From positions 1,626,001-1,690,000 of the forward strand of contig NZ_CP159258.1 of the NCBI RefSeq assembly GCF_040438925.1: a DNA stretch of 64,000 nt, written 5' to 3'. Origin of the DNA: Pseudomonas sp. MYb327. GTDB lineage: Bacteria; Pseudomonadota; Gammaproteobacteria; Pseudomonadales; Pseudomonadaceae. Both the position numbers and the translations under genes were made by a program. Positions 36,838-46,831 of the stretch are shown one piece after another. The notes below the pieces were generated by a model. The model did not search any database and had not been told where the DNA came from. It saw only the letters and a program-made list of their open reading frames with translations. Every line of letters starts with the position of its first letter. The stretch's first letter is position 1.

Positions 36838-39375
36838 TCACTCGGGTTGGCCGATCATCGTGCGAATCTTGTTGGCCAACAGATCAATGGAAAACGGTTT
36901 GGCCACCATGTCCATGCCTTCTTCGAGGAAGCCCTGGCGTTCGGCGGCTTTTTCCGCGTAACCGGTCATGAACAACACTTTCAACTCGGGGCGATGCTGA
37001 CGGGCAATCTCCGCCAGTTGTCGGCCATTTATGCCCGGCAGCCCGACATCGGTGACCAGCAGGTCCACGCGCAAATCGGACTCGAGCAACGGCAGGGCGG
37101 TTTTCGCATCTTCGGCTTCATAGGCGTGATAACCCAGCTCCTTGAGCAGGTCGAACACCAGCATGCGCACCGCTGGGTCGTCCTCCACCAGCACCACGGT
37201 TTCGCCGGCAATCGCCGACGGCGCTTCGCTGATCACTGGCGACAGCACATCTTCCAACTCCAATCCATACAGGCGCGGCAGGTACAAGCGCACGCTGGTG
37301 CCCTGACCGGGCATGCTGAAGAGGGTCACGTGGCCACCGGACTGCTGGGCAAAACCGTAGATCATCGACAACCCCAGCCCGGTGCCCTGGCCGATGGGTT
37401 TGGTGGTGAAAAACGGATCAAACGCTTTGGCCAATACCTTGGGCGTCATGCCGGTGCCGTTGTCGCTGACGGCGATCATCAAGTAGTCCCCGGCCTTGAC
37501 CGGTTCAAGGGTAGTGATATCACTGCCGTCGAGATAAACGTTGGCGGTCTCGATGCACAGTTCGCCGCCATCGGGCATGGCGTCCCGGGCGTTGATCACC
37601 AGGTTGAGCAGGGCGTTTTCCAGTTGACTGACGTCGGTGCTGACCAGCCAGACGTCTGGGGTCAGTTGCAGCTTGAGTTCGATATGGTCGCCCTTGGTCC
37701 GGCTAAGCAAGTCCTCCAAAGAGTGAATCAGGTCGTTGGCATTGAGCGGCTTGCGATCCAGCGATTGACGTCGGGAGAACGCCAGCAAGCGATGAGTGAG
37801 GGCGGCAGCCCGGTTGGCCGAGGACACCGCCGCTTCGGTGAAACGGGCGATTTCGGCGGTGCGGCCGTCGGCAATGTAGCGTTGCATGAGGTCGAGACTG
37901 CCGATGATCCCGGTGAGCATGTTGTTGAAGTCATGGGCTATGCCGCCCGTAAGCTGGCCGACCGCTTCCATCTTTTGTGCGTGCCGCAAGGCTTCTTCGG
38001 CGCGTTCGCGCTCGAACATCTCGCTGAGCAATTTTTCATTGGCCTCGGCCAACTGCCGGGTGCGGGCGCTTACCCGTTCTTCAAGGGTTTCGTTGAGGTT
38101 GCGTAGCGCTTCTTCTGTCTGTTTACGCTCGGTTTCGTCGATCACAAAGATGTAGAAACCGTTCACCGAGCCGTCTGCACCATGGCGTGGCAGGTAGTTC
38201 ATCAGCGCCTGGCGGACACTGCCATCGCGATGCGGGGTGCTGATGCTGAAGCAGCAGGTTTTGCCGGACAACGCTTCGGCGATGTACCCGGCGCGCAGAC
38301 AGTAAGCTTCGTCGCCCAGCACCTCGCGAATGGTTCGACCGAAGAGTTCCTGGGGCGTCAGGCCGTACCAGTCCAGATAAGCGGCGTTGTTCAGGCGAAA
38401 GCGTTCTTCGCGGTCGACGTAGCTGATCAGGATCGGCATGGCGTTGATGATCAGTTGCAGCTCTGTCTGGCTCTGACGCAAGGCCTGCTCGGTGTTTTTG
38501 CGATCGGTCAGGTCGAGGGCGGCGCCGAGGAAACGGATGGGCCGGCCATGGTGATCCTTGTAGCAACGACCACGGGCAAACACCCAGCGCACCTGGCCAT
38601 CGGGTTGCAGCAGGCGATATTCCTCGGCGTATTCGGTGCCGTGGGTGATGCAGTGCTTGATGCTGCGGGCGATCAGGGTGCGGTCTTCGGGGTGAACGCC
38701 GTGCAGGTATTCGCTGATCGGCAACTGACCGGAGAGCGTCGGTTCTACACCGTGCAATTGGGCGAAATGAGCATCGGCGATGAAGCGGTCCTCACTGATG
38801 TCCCAATCCCAGGTACCGACCGCGTCGGTGGCAGCGAGGGCCAGTTGCAGACGCTCTTCGGTTTCCTGCTGGGCCTTGAGGCTGGCGGCCGAACGCTGTT
38901 CCAGTTCGAGGGCGATGCGCCGGCGCTCGTTGGTTTCGATGGCGGTGACCAGAATCCCGGCGACTTCGGCGTTTTCATCGCGGATGGGGCTGTAGGTCAG
39001 GTCGAGCCAGAAATCCGAATCCTCGCCATCCCGATGCAGGGTAAAGCGCTGTTCGCTGTAGGTCCGCACCTGGCCTTGTAGGACGGCGCTGTAAATCGGG
39101 TCGGTAAAGTCTTTTAAATCAGGCCAAATCAGGTGCGTCGGCTGTCCGAAAGCGTGCGGATGCTTGTTGCCGGCCAGCAGGGCAAAGCCGTCGTTGTAGA
39201 TCTGCGTCAGCGCTGGCCCCCACAGCAACAACATGGGCATCGGCGAATGAATCACGATGTCCACGGCCGTGCGCAGGCTCTGCGGCCAGTGACTGGCAGC
39301 GCCCAGCGGACTGTTCGCCCAGTCGAGTCTGGCAATCAAGGCCTGGGCATCGCTGCCGGTCGGTGATGCGTTCAT
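36838..39375 (-). CDS. PAS-rich hybrid sensor histidine kinase
   Basis: An 845-residue cytoplasmic hybrid kinase. Three PAS/PAC segments (about 30-155, 175-295, 305-425; the middle one with [10 protein letters not shown]) are followed by a coiled coil, the phosphoacceptor box [15 protein letters not shown], the ATPase N, G1 and G2 boxes ([32 protein letters not shown]), and a C-terminal receiver with phospho-Asp in [10 protein letters not shown]. There is no transmembrane segment, so the signal is internal. The ATG at 39375 has AGGAC before it. No cognate regulator is adjacent; the attached receiver may act alone or through a phosphotransfer protein. Confidence 0.93.
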   Translation of the reverse strand: MNASPTGSDAQALIARLDWANSPLGAASHWPQSLRTAVDIVIHSPMPMLLLWGPALTQIYNDGFALLAGNKHPHAFGQPTHLIWPDLKDFTDPIYSAVLQGQVRTYSEQRFTLHRDGEDSDFWLDLTYSPIRDENAEVAGILVTAIETNERRRIALELEQRSAASLKAQQETEERLQLALAATDAVGTWDWDISEDRFIADAHFAQLHGVEPTLSGQLPISEYLHGVHPEDRTLIARSIKHCITHGTEYAEEYRLLQPDGQVRWVFARGRCYKDHHGRPIRFLGAALDLTDRKNTEQALRQSQTELQLIINAMPILISYVDREERFRLNNAAYLDWYGLTPQELFGRTIREVLGDEAYCLRAGYIAEALSGKTCCFSISTPHRDGSVRQALMNYLPRHGADGSVNGFYIFVIDETERKQTEEALRNLNETLEERVSARTRQLAEANEKLLSEMFERERAEEALRHAQKMEAVGQLTGGIAHDFNNMLTGIIGSLDLMQRYIADGRTAEIARFTEAAVSSANRAAALTHRLLAFSRRQSLDRKPLNANDLIHSLEDLLSRTKGDHIELKLQLTPDVWLVSTDVSQLENALLNLVINARDAMPDGGELCIETANVYLDGSDITTLEPVKAGDYLMIAVSDNGTGMTPKVLAKAFDPFFTTKPIGQGTGLGLSMIYGFAQQSGGHVTLFSMPGQGTSVRLYLPRLYGLELEDVLSPVISEAPSAIAGETVVLVEDDPAVRMLVFDLLKELGYHAYEAEDAKTALPLLESDLRVDLLVTDVGLPGINGRQLAEIARQHRPELKVLFMTGYAEKAAERQGFLEEGMDMVAKPFSIDLLANKIRTMIGQPE

Positions 39376-39492
39376 CAAGGTGTCCTGCCTGAATTCGGTG
39401 TGGCGGTGTCAACTATGCTTGCTGAGCGGTAGACGCTGGATGACCCGCTTTGGGTCATTTTCTCATTGAATGCTTCGCAGGTGTTTTTTGCC

Positions 39493-40602
39493 ATGGAAAT
39501 CGATGCGTTATTAAGACGCCTGGCCAGCCAGGATGGCTCTGACCTTTATCTGTCCACGGGTGCCCCTCCCAGTGCGCGATTCGACGGTGTACTTCAATCC
39601 CTTGCAGATCAGACGTTCAAGCCCGGGGAAATTGCGACAATGGCCGCGTCCATCATGGACGCCGAACAGCGTCTGGAGTTCGATCGGGAACTGGAGATGA
39701 ACCTGGCGATCTCCCTGCCGGGCATCGGCCGCTTTCGGGTCAATATTTTCAAACAGCGCAACGATGTGTCGATGGTGGTGCGCAATGTCAAACTCGACAT
39801 TCCACGCTTCGAAGACCTCAAGTTGCCCTCGGTGTTGCTCGAAACGGTCATGCTCAAACAAGGCTTGATGCTGTTCGTCGGCGCCACTGATTCGGGCAAA
39901 TCGACCTCGTTGGCGGCGTTGATCGACTATCGCAACCGCCACAGCCATGGGCATATCGTCACTATTGAAGACCCCATCGAGTACGTTCACCGGCACAAAA
40001 AATCGGTCATCAATCAGCGCGAGGTCGGCGTCGACACCCGTAGTTTTCATGCGGCGTTGAAAAACACCTTGCGCCAGGCGCCGGATGTGGTGCTGATCGG
40101 CGAGATCCGCGACCGGGAAACCATGGAGCACGCACTGGCGTTCGCCGATTCCGGGCATCTGGTGATCTCTACACTGCACGCCCACAATGCTAATCAGGCG
40201 CTAAACCGCATCATCAACTTCTTCCCCGAAGAACGCCGGGGTCAACTTCTCAATGATCTGGGCAACAACCTCAAGGCTTTTGTTTCACAGCGTTTGGTAC
40301 GCACCCTCGATGGCCAGCGACGTGTGGCAGCTGAAGTGATGCTGGGCACGCCGACCATTGGCGATTTGATTCGGCGTAACGAGTTTTCCGAGCTGAAAGC
40401 GGTGATGGAAAAGTCGGCGGCGTTGGGGATGCAGACGTTTGATGCCGCGTTGTATGCGCTGGTGCTGGAAGGGGCGATTGATGAGTCGCAGGCGTTGAAA
40501 CACGCGGATTCGGTGAACAATTTGCGCTTGCGGTTGAAGTTGCATGCCGAGGCTTTGCCCGGTGCGAATGCAGTATCCGGCGAATGGGGGCTGCTGGATT
40601 GA
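39493..40602 (+). CDS. pilU: Type IV pilus retraction ATPase PilU
   Basis: A 369-residue secretion-type ATPase. It has Walker A GATDSGKS at residues 130-137, the Asp box VTIEDPIEYVH, Walker B APDVVLIGEIRD, and the His box ISTLHAHNANQALNRIINFFPEE. Length and the acidic residue in the P-loop fit PilU or a PilT-like paralogue that helps pilus retraction and twitching. The ATG at 39493 begins MEIDALLRRLASQDGSDLYLSTG, the usual family start. No pilT is beside it in the window, so it is separated from the usual pilT-pilU pair or is a distant paralogue. Confidence 0.85.
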   Translation: MEIDALLRRLASQDGSDLYLSTGAPPSARFDGVLQSLADQTFKPGEIATMAASIMDAEQRLEFDRELEMNLAISLPGIGRFRVNIFKQRNDVSMVVRNVKLDIPRFEDLKLPSVLLETVMLKQGLMLFVGATDSGKSTSLAALIDYRNRHSHGHIVTIEDPIEYVHRHKKSVINQREVGVDTRSFHAALKNTLRQAPDVVLIGEIRDRETMEHALAFADSGHLVISTLHAHNANQALNRIINFFPEERRGQLLNDLGNNLKAFVSQRLVRTLDGQRRVAAEVMLGTPTIGDLIRRNEFSELKAVMEKSAALGMQTFDAALYALVLEGAIDESQALKHADSVNNLRLRLKLHAEALPGANAVSGEWGLLD

Positions 40603-40607
40603 CGCAA

Positions 40608-40694
40608 CCCCTGTAGGAGCCGGCTTGCCGGCGATGGCGGCGCGTCTGATAAACCGCGTCGCATTGATCGCTGGCAAGCCAGCTCCTACAGGGG
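40608..40694. repeat. REP pair (TGTAGGAGCCGGCTTGCCGG type)
   Basis: CCCCTGTAGGAGCCGGCTTG and CAAGCCAGCTCCTACAGGGG arms between the convergent pilU and aacS genes. Confidence 0.9.
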
Positions 40695-40699
40695 AGAGG

Positions 40700-42655
40700 T
40701 CAATCTTTGAGTTCGGGGCGATCCCTGAACTGCTCCAATGCTTCAGGATTGGCCAGCGCATCGGTGTTATTCACCTTCTGCCCATGCACCACATTGCGCA
40801 CCGCCAGTTCGACTACTTTGCCGCTGATGGTCCGGGGAATGTCGGTGACCGCGACGATCTTCGCCGGCACGTGGCGCGGCGTGGTGTTGGCGCGGATGAC
40901 CTGGCGTATCTGCTGCTGCAGCGCTTCATCCAGTTCAACGTCAGCGCGCAACCGCACGAACAGCACGACCCGCACGTCGTCCTGCCATTGCTGACCGATG
41001 GCGACGCTGTCGAGCACCTGCGGGACTTTCTCTACCTGGCGATAGATCTCCGCCGTACCGATGCGCACACCGCCGGGATTGAGCACCGCATCAGAGCGAC
41101 CGTGGATCATCATCCCGCCGTGACGCAACTGTTCGGCGTAATCCCCTTGCGCCCAGACACCGGGAAACTGGCTGAAATACGAGGCACGCAGTTTTTCGCC
41201 GTCAGGGTCATTCCACAGGCCAATGGGCATCGCCGGGAAGTGCCGGGTGCACACCAATTCGCCTTTTTCGCCAATCACCGGTTGCCCTTCGTCGTTCCAC
41301 ACTTCGACGGCCATGCCCAGGCTCTTGCCCATGTTTTCGCCACGGCGCACCGAGGACATCGGATTGCCATTGACGAAGCACGAGACGATATCGGTGCCGC
41401 CGGACATCGAGGCCAGGCACACATCAGTCTTGAGGTCGCGATAAACGTAATCGTAGCTTTGCGGCGATAGCGCGGAACCTGTGCAAAGCAAGGTTTTCAG
41501 GCTGCTGACGTCGTGGCTTTGCTTGGGCTTCACGCCGCTGCTTTCCAGCGTGGCGAGGTATTTGGGACTGGTGCCGAACACGCTGATGCGCTCGTCGTCG
41601 ATCAGGTCGATCAAGCGTTCGGGATCGGGCTGAAACGGCGAGCCGTCGTACAGCACCACCGCGCTGCCCACCGCCAGGGCCGAGACCAGCCAGTTCCACA
41701 TCATCCAGCCGCACGTGGTGTAGTAGAACAAGCGCTCGCCGGGGCCGAGGTCCGAATGCAGGCCGTGTTCCTTGACGTGTTGCAACAGCGTGCCGCCGGT
41801 GCTGTGGATGATGCATTTGGGTACGCCGGTGGTGCCGCTGGAATAGAGAATGTACAGCGGGTGGGCGAAGGGCACTGGAACGAAATCCGGCTCGCCACCG
41901 GGGAAATAAAAGTCGTCCCAGAGCGTCACGTTGGCTTGGGTGCGGAAGTCTTCGATATGTGCCGTGGGCCGTGCGTATGGGACCACAACCAGTTGTTGCA
42001 ACGTCGGTAGGCGTTCGAGGATTTCGTTGACCTTGGTGGTCTGGTCGATCTCTTTGCCGGCGTATCGGTAGCCAGCGCAGGTAATCAGCACTTTTGGTTC
42101 GATCTGGCCGAAGCGGTCGATCACGCCTTGGGTGCCGAAGTCCGGCGAAGAACAGGACCAGATCGCCCCGAGGCTGGTGGTCGCCAACATGGCCACCAGG
42201 GTTTGCCAGGTGTTGGGCATGCAGGCGGCCACGCGATCACCGAGGCCGACACCGGCGGCGATCAAACCGTTCTGAAAACCGGCGACATGCTCGGCCAGTT
42301 CGGCCCAGGTCAGCTGTTCGCGCTGCCCGTTTTCGCTCACGGCAATCACCGCCACGGCGTCGTCGCGACGGCTCAGCAGGTGTTCGGCGAAGTTCAGGGT
42401 CGCGCCGGGAAACCATTCGGCGCTGGGCATCTGCGGGCCTTCGACCAGAACGGCGTCGGGCTGCTGATGAAAACGGATATCGAAGAAATCGACGATGGCC
42501 TGCCAGAAGTCCGGGCGCTGATCGATGGACCACTGGTGCAGGGCGGGGTAGCCGTCGATGGCCAGGTGGTGCCGCTGATTGATGAAGCGCCGAAAGGCGT
42601 CCATGCGGGTTTTGCTGATTCGCTCGGCGGTGGGTTGCCACAGAACTTCTGACAT
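40700..42655 (-). CDS. aacS: Acetoacetyl-CoA synthetase
   Basis: A 651-residue ANL-superfamily ligase that activates acetoacetate with ATP and CoA. It has the AMP-binding P-loop YSSGTTGVPK, the acyl-pocket region FYYTTCGWMMWN, SGGTDIVSCF, and the C-terminal hinge and lysine (RSDAVLNPGGVRIGTAE; RTISGKVVEL). FYYTTCGWMMWNW and length distinguish AacS from acetyl-CoA synthetase. The ATG at 42655 (MSEVLWQP) is the family start. It is the last gene of the set with 3-hydroxybutyrate dehydrogenase and the permease, and completes the path to acetoacetyl-CoA. A REP pair lies before it. Confidence 0.95.
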   Translation of the reverse strand: MSEVLWQPTAERISKTRMDAFRRFINQRHHLAIDGYPALHQWSIDQRPDFWQAIVDFFDIRFHQQPDAVLVEGPQMPSAEWFPGATLNFAEHLLSRRDDAVAVIAVSENGQREQLTWAELAEHVAGFQNGLIAAGVGLGDRVAACMPNTWQTLVAMLATTSLGAIWSCSSPDFGTQGVIDRFGQIEPKVLITCAGYRYAGKEIDQTTKVNEILERLPTLQQLVVVPYARPTAHIEDFRTQANVTLWDDFYFPGGEPDFVPVPFAHPLYILYSSGTTGVPKCIIHSTGGTLLQHVKEHGLHSDLGPGERLFYYTTCGWMMWNWLVSALAVGSAVVLYDGSPFQPDPERLIDLIDDERISVFGTSPKYLATLESSGVKPKQSHDVSSLKTLLCTGSALSPQSYDYVYRDLKTDVCLASMSGGTDIVSCFVNGNPMSSVRRGENMGKSLGMAVEVWNDEGQPVIGEKGELVCTRHFPAMPIGLWNDPDGEKLRASYFSQFPGVWAQGDYAEQLRHGGMMIHGRSDAVLNPGGVRIGTAEIYRQVEKVPQVLDSVAIGQQWQDDVRVVLFVRLRADVELDEALQQQIRQVIRANTTPRHVPAKIVAVTDIPRTISGKVVELAVRNVVHGQKVNNTDALANPEALEQFRDRPELKD

Positions 42656-42697
42656 GGGTGTCCCCTTATTATTCTTATTGCACACGCACAGGCTTTT

Positions 42698-42794
42698 TGT
42701 GGCGAGGGCGCTTGCTCCCGCTCGGCTGCGCAGCAGTCGCAACTGATTTTGGGGCGGCTTCGCCACCCAGCGGGAGCAAGCTCCCTCGCCACAA
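42698..42794. repeat. REP pair (TTGTGGCGAGGGCGCTTGCTCCCGCT type)
   Basis: Arms TTGTGGCGAGGGCGCTTGCT and AGCAAGCTCCCTCGCCACAA enclose an inner GC-rich stem (GGCTGCG, GGCGGCTTCGCC). This is a third REP sequence class in the window, placed inside the ketone-body operon between the dehydrogenase and aacS genes. Confidence 0.9.
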
Positions 42795-42808
42795 GGTCTA
42801 GCGGCCGA

Positions 42809-43582
42809 TCACTGCGCCAACCACCCGCCATCAATATTCCACGCCGCGCCACGCACTTGGCTGCCGGCTTCGCTGCACAGGAACAGAACCAGTTCGCCCA
42901 GCTGCGGTGGTGTCACGAACTCCAGCGAAGGCTGTTTCTCGGCCAGCAAATCATGTTGCGCCTGCTGCGGATCAATGCCGGTCGCGGCGCGATCATCGAT
43001 CTGTTTTTGCACCAGCGGCGTGAGCACCCATCCCGGACAGATGGCGTTGCAAGTTACGTTGGTAGTGGCGGTTTCGAGGGCGACCACTTTGGTCAAGCCG
43101 ATCACCCCGTGCTTGGCCGCGACGTAAGCCGCTTTGCCCACCGATCCGACCAAACCATGCACCGAAGCAATATTGATCACCCGGCCCCAGCCCTTGGCGC
43201 GCATACCCGGCAGGCTCAAGCGGGTCCCATGAAACACCGACGACAAATTGATCGCAATGATCGAATCCCAGCGCTCCACCGGGAACTCGTCCACCGGTGC
43301 CACGTGCTGGATGCCGGCGTTGTTGACCAGGATGTCGACGCCGCCGAATTCACGCTCGGCGTAGGCGATCATGTCGGCGATCTGCGCCGGATCGCTGACG
43401 TCGGCCGGGTGATGGCCGACTTTGCCGCCAAATTGTTCCACTTCGGCAATCACCTTGGAGGCGTCGCCGAAACCGTTGAGGATCAGGTTGGCCCCGGCCT
43501 TGGCCAGGCTGAGGGCGATCCCCAGGCCAATGCCGCTGGTGGAGCCGGTGACCAGTGCGGTCTTGCCCGAAAGAGTCGTCAT
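42809..43582 (-). CDS. hbdH: 3-hydroxybutyrate dehydrogenase
   Basis: A 257-residue NAD-dependent short-chain dehydrogenase that oxidises D-3-hydroxybutyrate to acetoacetate. It shows the Rossmann TGSTSGIGLGIA, NNAGIQHVAPV, the catalytic Ser in INIASVHG, and Tyr-x3-Lys in YVAAKHG. The Gln of AGIQHV and LEFVTPPQLGELVLFL are typical of bacterial 3HB dehydrogenase. The start MTTLSGKTALVTG at 43582 is 7 bases after the permease gene. Acetoacetate is then activated by AacS. Confidence 0.95.
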   Translation of the reverse strand: MTTLSGKTALVTGSTSGIGLGIALSLAKAGANLILNGFGDASKVIAEVEQFGGKVGHHPADVSDPAQIADMIAYAEREFGGVDILVNNAGIQHVAPVDEFPVERWDSIIAINLSSVFHGTRLSLPGMRAKGWGRVINIASVHGLVGSVGKAAYVAAKHGVIGLTKVVALETATTNVTCNAICPGWVLTPLVQKQIDDRAATGIDPQQAQHDLLAEKQPSLEFVTPPQLGELVLFLCSEAGSQVRGAAWNIDGGWLAQ

Positions 43583-43589
43583 GAATACC

Positions 43590-44981
43590 TCACACAATGC
43601 CAGTGGCGTAGAAAGTACCGATCACCACAAAAACCGCCAGGGTCTTGATCAGCGTAATACAGAAAATGTCTTTGTAAGCCTCGCGGTGAGTCAGGCCGGT
43701 GACCGCCAGCAAAGTAATCACCGCGCCGTTGTGCGGCAGGGTGTCCATGCCGCCACTGGCCATCGCGGCCACACGGTGCAGCACTTCCAGCGGTATGTTG
43801 GCGGCGTGGGCCGCAGCGATGAATTGTTCGGACATCGCCGCCAGCGCAATGCTCATGCCGCCCGACGCCGAACCGGTGATGCCGGCCAGCAGGGTCACGG
43901 TGATCGCTTCGTTGACCAGCGGATTTGGGATGGCCTTGAGCCAATCGGCCAATACCAGGAAGCCTGGCAGGGACGCGATCACCGCACCGAAACCGTATTC
44001 CGACGCCGTGTTCATCGCCGCCAGCAGCGCACCGCTGACCGCGCTTTTACTTCCCTCGGCCAATTTGCTGCGGATGGCCTGGAAGCCGAACAGCAGCACC
44101 ATGATGATGCCCACCAGCAGCGCTGCTTGTACCGCCCAGATCGCCGTGAGTTTAGCGATTTCAGTGGTGACCGGCGCGGCCATGCCCGGCAGCGCGAGGC
44201 TGTGGGTCTTGCCGTACCACTGCGGAATCCACTGGGTGAACAGCAGGTTCATGATGCCCACGGCCAGCAACGGCGAGAGCGCGATCCATGGATTGGGCAA
44301 CTTGATGTCGACAGCCGTTTCCGGCTCGTTGCGCAGTTCGGTGCCATAGCCTTCACCCGCACGCTGGGCCTTGTTGCGTTGACGCTGGAGAAACAGCATG
44401 CCGGCGCAGAACACGAAGATCGTGCCGATCACGCCCAGCCATGGCGCGGCCCAGGCCGTGGTGTTGAAGAAGGTGCTGGGAATGATGTTCTGGATCTGCG
44501 GCGTGCCGGGCAGGGCGTCCATGGTGAACGAGAACGCGCCGAGGGCGATGGTCGCAGGGATGAGGCGCTTGGGAATGTTGCTCTGGCGGAACATTTCAGC
44601 GGCAAATGGATAGACCGCAAACACCACCACAAACAGCGACACGCCACCGTAGGTGAGCAGGGCGCAGACCAGCACGATTACCAGCATCGCCTGACGGGTG
44701 CCGAGCAGGCGAATGGCCGCAGCCACGATGGAGCGCGAAAAACCCGACAACTCGATCAGCTTGCCGAACACCGCACCGAGCAGGAATACCGGGAAATACA
44801 ATTTGATGAAGCCGACCATTTTCTCCATGAACACGCCCGTGAAGGCGGGCGCAACGGCGGATGGGTCGGTGAGCAGCACGGCGCCGAGAGCGGCGATCGG
44901 GGCGAAAAGGATAACGCTATAGCCGCGGTAAGCGGCCACCATCAGCAGCGCGAGAGCTGCCAAGGCAATGATCACACTCAT
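43590..44981 (-). CDS. GntP-family permease, probable 3-hydroxybutyrate/ketone-body importer
   Basis: A 463-residue inner-membrane carrier with 12-14 hydrophobic helices and GntP-type segments (LYFPVFLLGAVFGKLIELSG, LTYGGVSLFVVVFAVYPFA, ASGGMSIALAAMSEQF, SGGMDTLPHNGAVITLLAV). As the first gene before 3-hydroxybutyrate dehydrogenase and AacS, and behind a sigma-54 promoter next to an enhancer-binding protein, it most likely imports 3-hydroxybutyrate or acetoacetate. Confidence 0.9.
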   Translation of the reverse strand: MSVIIALAALALLMVAAYRGYSVILFAPIAALGAVLLTDPSAVAPAFTGVFMEKMVGFIKLYFPVFLLGAVFGKLIELSGFSRSIVAAAIRLLGTRQAMLVIVLVCALLTYGGVSLFVVVFAVYPFAAEMFRQSNIPKRLIPATIALGAFSFTMDALPGTPQIQNIIPSTFFNTTAWAAPWLGVIGTIFVFCAGMLFLQRQRNKAQRAGEGYGTELRNEPETAVDIKLPNPWIALSPLLAVGIMNLLFTQWIPQWYGKTHSLALPGMAAPVTTEIAKLTAIWAVQAALLVGIIMVLLFGFQAIRSKLAEGSKSAVSGALLAAMNTASEYGFGAVIASLPGFLVLADWLKAIPNPLVNEAITVTLLAGITGSASGGMSIALAAMSEQFIAAAHAANIPLEVLHRVAAMASGGMDTLPHNGAVITLLAVTGLTHREAYKDIFCITLIKTLAVFVVIGTFYATGIV

Positions 44982-45039
44982 GGTGTGTCTCCTGGATTGT
45001 TATTTTTGTAAGGGTGGTTCTTTTGTAGGAGAGCGCTAT

Positions 45040-45055
45040 AGCGAGATCTGTGCCA
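45040..45055 (-). promoter_or_regulatory. Sigma-54 promoter of the ketone-body operon
   Basis: On the minus strand TGGCACAGATCTCGCT has the invariant GG and GC of a -24/-12 promoter with exactly 10 bases between them; only one core base departs from TTGC. It lies about 60 bases before the permease start, and the AT-rich DNA behind it (45056-45140) is where the activator would bind. Confidence 0.8.
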
Positions 45056-45153
45056 GATGGATAAGTTATTGAAATATATGGAAATTAATTTTATCAGTAA
45101 GCTGGTTTTTTATATTTGTCTCTATTTTGAGATTTTTAGCGCTTTCTGGCCCT

Positions 45154-45240
45154 ATCGCTGGCAAGCCAGCTCCTACAAGTGAGCGGCGTACACGATCATC
45201 TCTTCAACCCGAACCCTGTAGGAGCCGGCTTGCCGGCGAT
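45154..45240. repeat. REP pair (TGTAGGAGCTGGCTTGCCAG type)
   Basis: ATCGCTGGCAAGCCAGCTCC and GGAGCCGGCTTGCCGGCGAT arms. Confidence 0.9.
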
Positions 45241-45290
45241 GAGCGCGAAGCGCTCTGCTGTTTTATCTATCTATCGAGATTTATGTCTCT

Positions 45291-46706
45291 TTATGGAGAC
45301 TCGGCAATCCCCAACGCCACCATCTTCTTGTACAACGTAGACCGCCCCAGCCCCAAGCGCGCCGCCGCGTCAATCACCTTGCCCCCGCATTGTGCCAGGG
45401 CAGCTTCAATCAAATGTCGATCAAATCGCTCCCGCGCCGCGCTGAACGTCTCATGTTCCACCGGTTCAATGGTTAGCGGCACCACTCGCTCTACCGGCGT
45501 AAAAGTCCCGATTGCCGCACGGATATCCGCAACGGTGAGCCGCAGGTCATCACTGAGCAACGCCGCCCGTTCCAGCACATTGCGCAATTCGCGAATGTTC
45601 CCCGGCCAGGCATGCTGTCCCAGCAACTCCAATGCTTCGCTGTTCAGTTCGTGCTGGCTGCGCAGTTCCTCAAGAATTGCTTCGCTGAGGGCGGGTAAAT
45701 CGTCGAGACGGTCGCGCAGCGGTGGCACCTGGATCGGCAAAACGTTGAGGCGGTAATACAAATCGGCGCGGAACTCGCCGCGCTTGATTGCCGCTTCCAG
45801 GTCGGTAGATGTCGCGGCTATCACCCGTACATCGCTCTGGATTACTTCGTTTGAACCGACCGGTTCAAACTCCTTTTCCTGCAACACCCGCAGCAATTTG
45901 CTTTGCAGCGGCAGCGGCATGTCGCCGATTTCATCGAGAAATAACGTCCCGCCCTGGGCAATCTGCAACTTGCCGGCGCGACCCTTGCGGTCGGCACCGG
46001 TAAACGCGCCGGGAGCGGTGCCGAAGAATTCGGCTTCCAGCAGTGATTCGGGGATCGCCGCACTGTTGATGCTGACGAACGCCTTGTGCGCGCGCGGCGA
46101 GGCATTGTGGATCGCCTGCGCGAGCAATTCCTTGCCGGTTCCGGTTTCGCCCAGCAGCAACACCGGCGAATCGGTGCTGGCACTGCGCCGGGCGCGGCGT
46201 TTGACTTCCAGGCTGGCGGCACTGGTGCCGATGAAATGCGCGAAGTTGTATTTGGTCTGCCGCGAACGCAGCAGCGAACGCGTGGAGGCCAGTTCTTCCT
46301 GCATGCTCATGTAGCGCTTGAGCATTGGCGACAGGCTGCGCAACTCATCGAAGAGGGCAAAACCGATCGCGCCGATCACCTCGCCGGCATCGTCATGGAT
46401 CGGCAGGCGCATCACCACCAGCGGCTCTTTCGGGGTGTCCTGCATGTCGAGCAGAATCGGCCGTCCCGTGCGCACCACCTCACGCAACAGGCTGCCGGGG
46501 ATGACGCTTTCACAGGCTTTGCCGATGGCAATTTCTGCCGATTGCAGGCCGAAGCGCTTGGCATAGCGCTCGTTCATCCAGACGATGTTGGCGTCACGAT
46601 CGACGATCACCGTGCCTTCACTCGACTGCTCGATGATCTCGAACAACGAGCGGATCGCCAGCAGGCGGACGCGCTGGTAGTCCTTGAGGCTTTCGGTGGT
46701 GTTCAT
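45291..46706 (-). CDS. Sigma-54-dependent activator of ketone-body genes (HbcR-like)
   Basis: A 471-residue enhancer-binding protein. An N-terminal PAS sensor (FEIIEQSSEGTVIVDRDANIVWMNERYAKRFG) precedes the AAA+ domain with Walker A GETGTGKE, the sigma-54 contact loop GAFTGA, and Walker B TLFLDEIGDMP, then a Fis-type helix-turn-helix (VIDAAARLGLGRSTLYKKM). The start MNTTESLKDYQR at 46706 lies before the PAS domain. It is encoded just upstream of the permease-dehydrogenase-AacS operon, whose promoter is sigma-54 type, as with P. aeruginosa HbcR (PA2005, from memory). Confidence 0.9.
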   Translation of the reverse strand: MNTTESLKDYQRVRLLAIRSLFEIIEQSSEGTVIVDRDANIVWMNERYAKRFGLQSAEIAIGKACESVIPGSLLREVVRTGRPILLDMQDTPKEPLVVMRLPIHDDAGEVIGAIGFALFDELRSLSPMLKRYMSMQEELASTRSLLRSRQTKYNFAHFIGTSAASLEVKRRARRSASTDSPVLLLGETGTGKELLAQAIHNASPRAHKAFVSINSAAIPESLLEAEFFGTAPGAFTGADRKGRAGKLQIAQGGTLFLDEIGDMPLPLQSKLLRVLQEKEFEPVGSNEVIQSDVRVIAATSTDLEAAIKRGEFRADLYYRLNVLPIQVPPLRDRLDDLPALSEAILEELRSQHELNSEALELLGQHAWPGNIRELRNVLERAALLSDDLRLTVADIRAAIGTFTPVERVVPLTIEPVEHETFSAARERFDRHLIEAALAQCGGKVIDAAARLGLGRSTLYKKMVALGIAESP

Positions 46707-46747
46707 GGGTGTCGTGTCCAGAATATGTGGTGTCTGTATTGGCTTCT

Positions 46748-46810
46748 TCGCGAGCAGGCTCGCTCCCACAGTTCACAACCCCCCTGTGGGAGCGAGCCTG
46801 CTCGCGATGG
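46748..46810. repeat. REP pair (GTGGGAGCGAGCCTGCTCGCGAT type)
   Basis: TCGCGAGCAGGCTCGCTCCC and its inverted copy between yejF and the activator gene. Confidence 0.92.
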
Positions 46811-46831
46811 CCGCGACGCGGTCTGGCTGGA

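Larger units (their letters stand above)
44982..45290. promoter_or_regulatory. Intergenic region between permease and activator genes
   Basis: 309 bases with no gene: the sigma-54 promoter, then an AT-rich stretch (45056-45140) that stands out in this GC-rich window and is a candidate enhancer/IHF region, then a REP pair. Confidence 0.6.

Noticed and set aside
39466..39492. TTG at 39466 as pilU start
   Set aside because: The extra nine residues are not family-like and the ATG at 39493 gives the normal PilU beginning.
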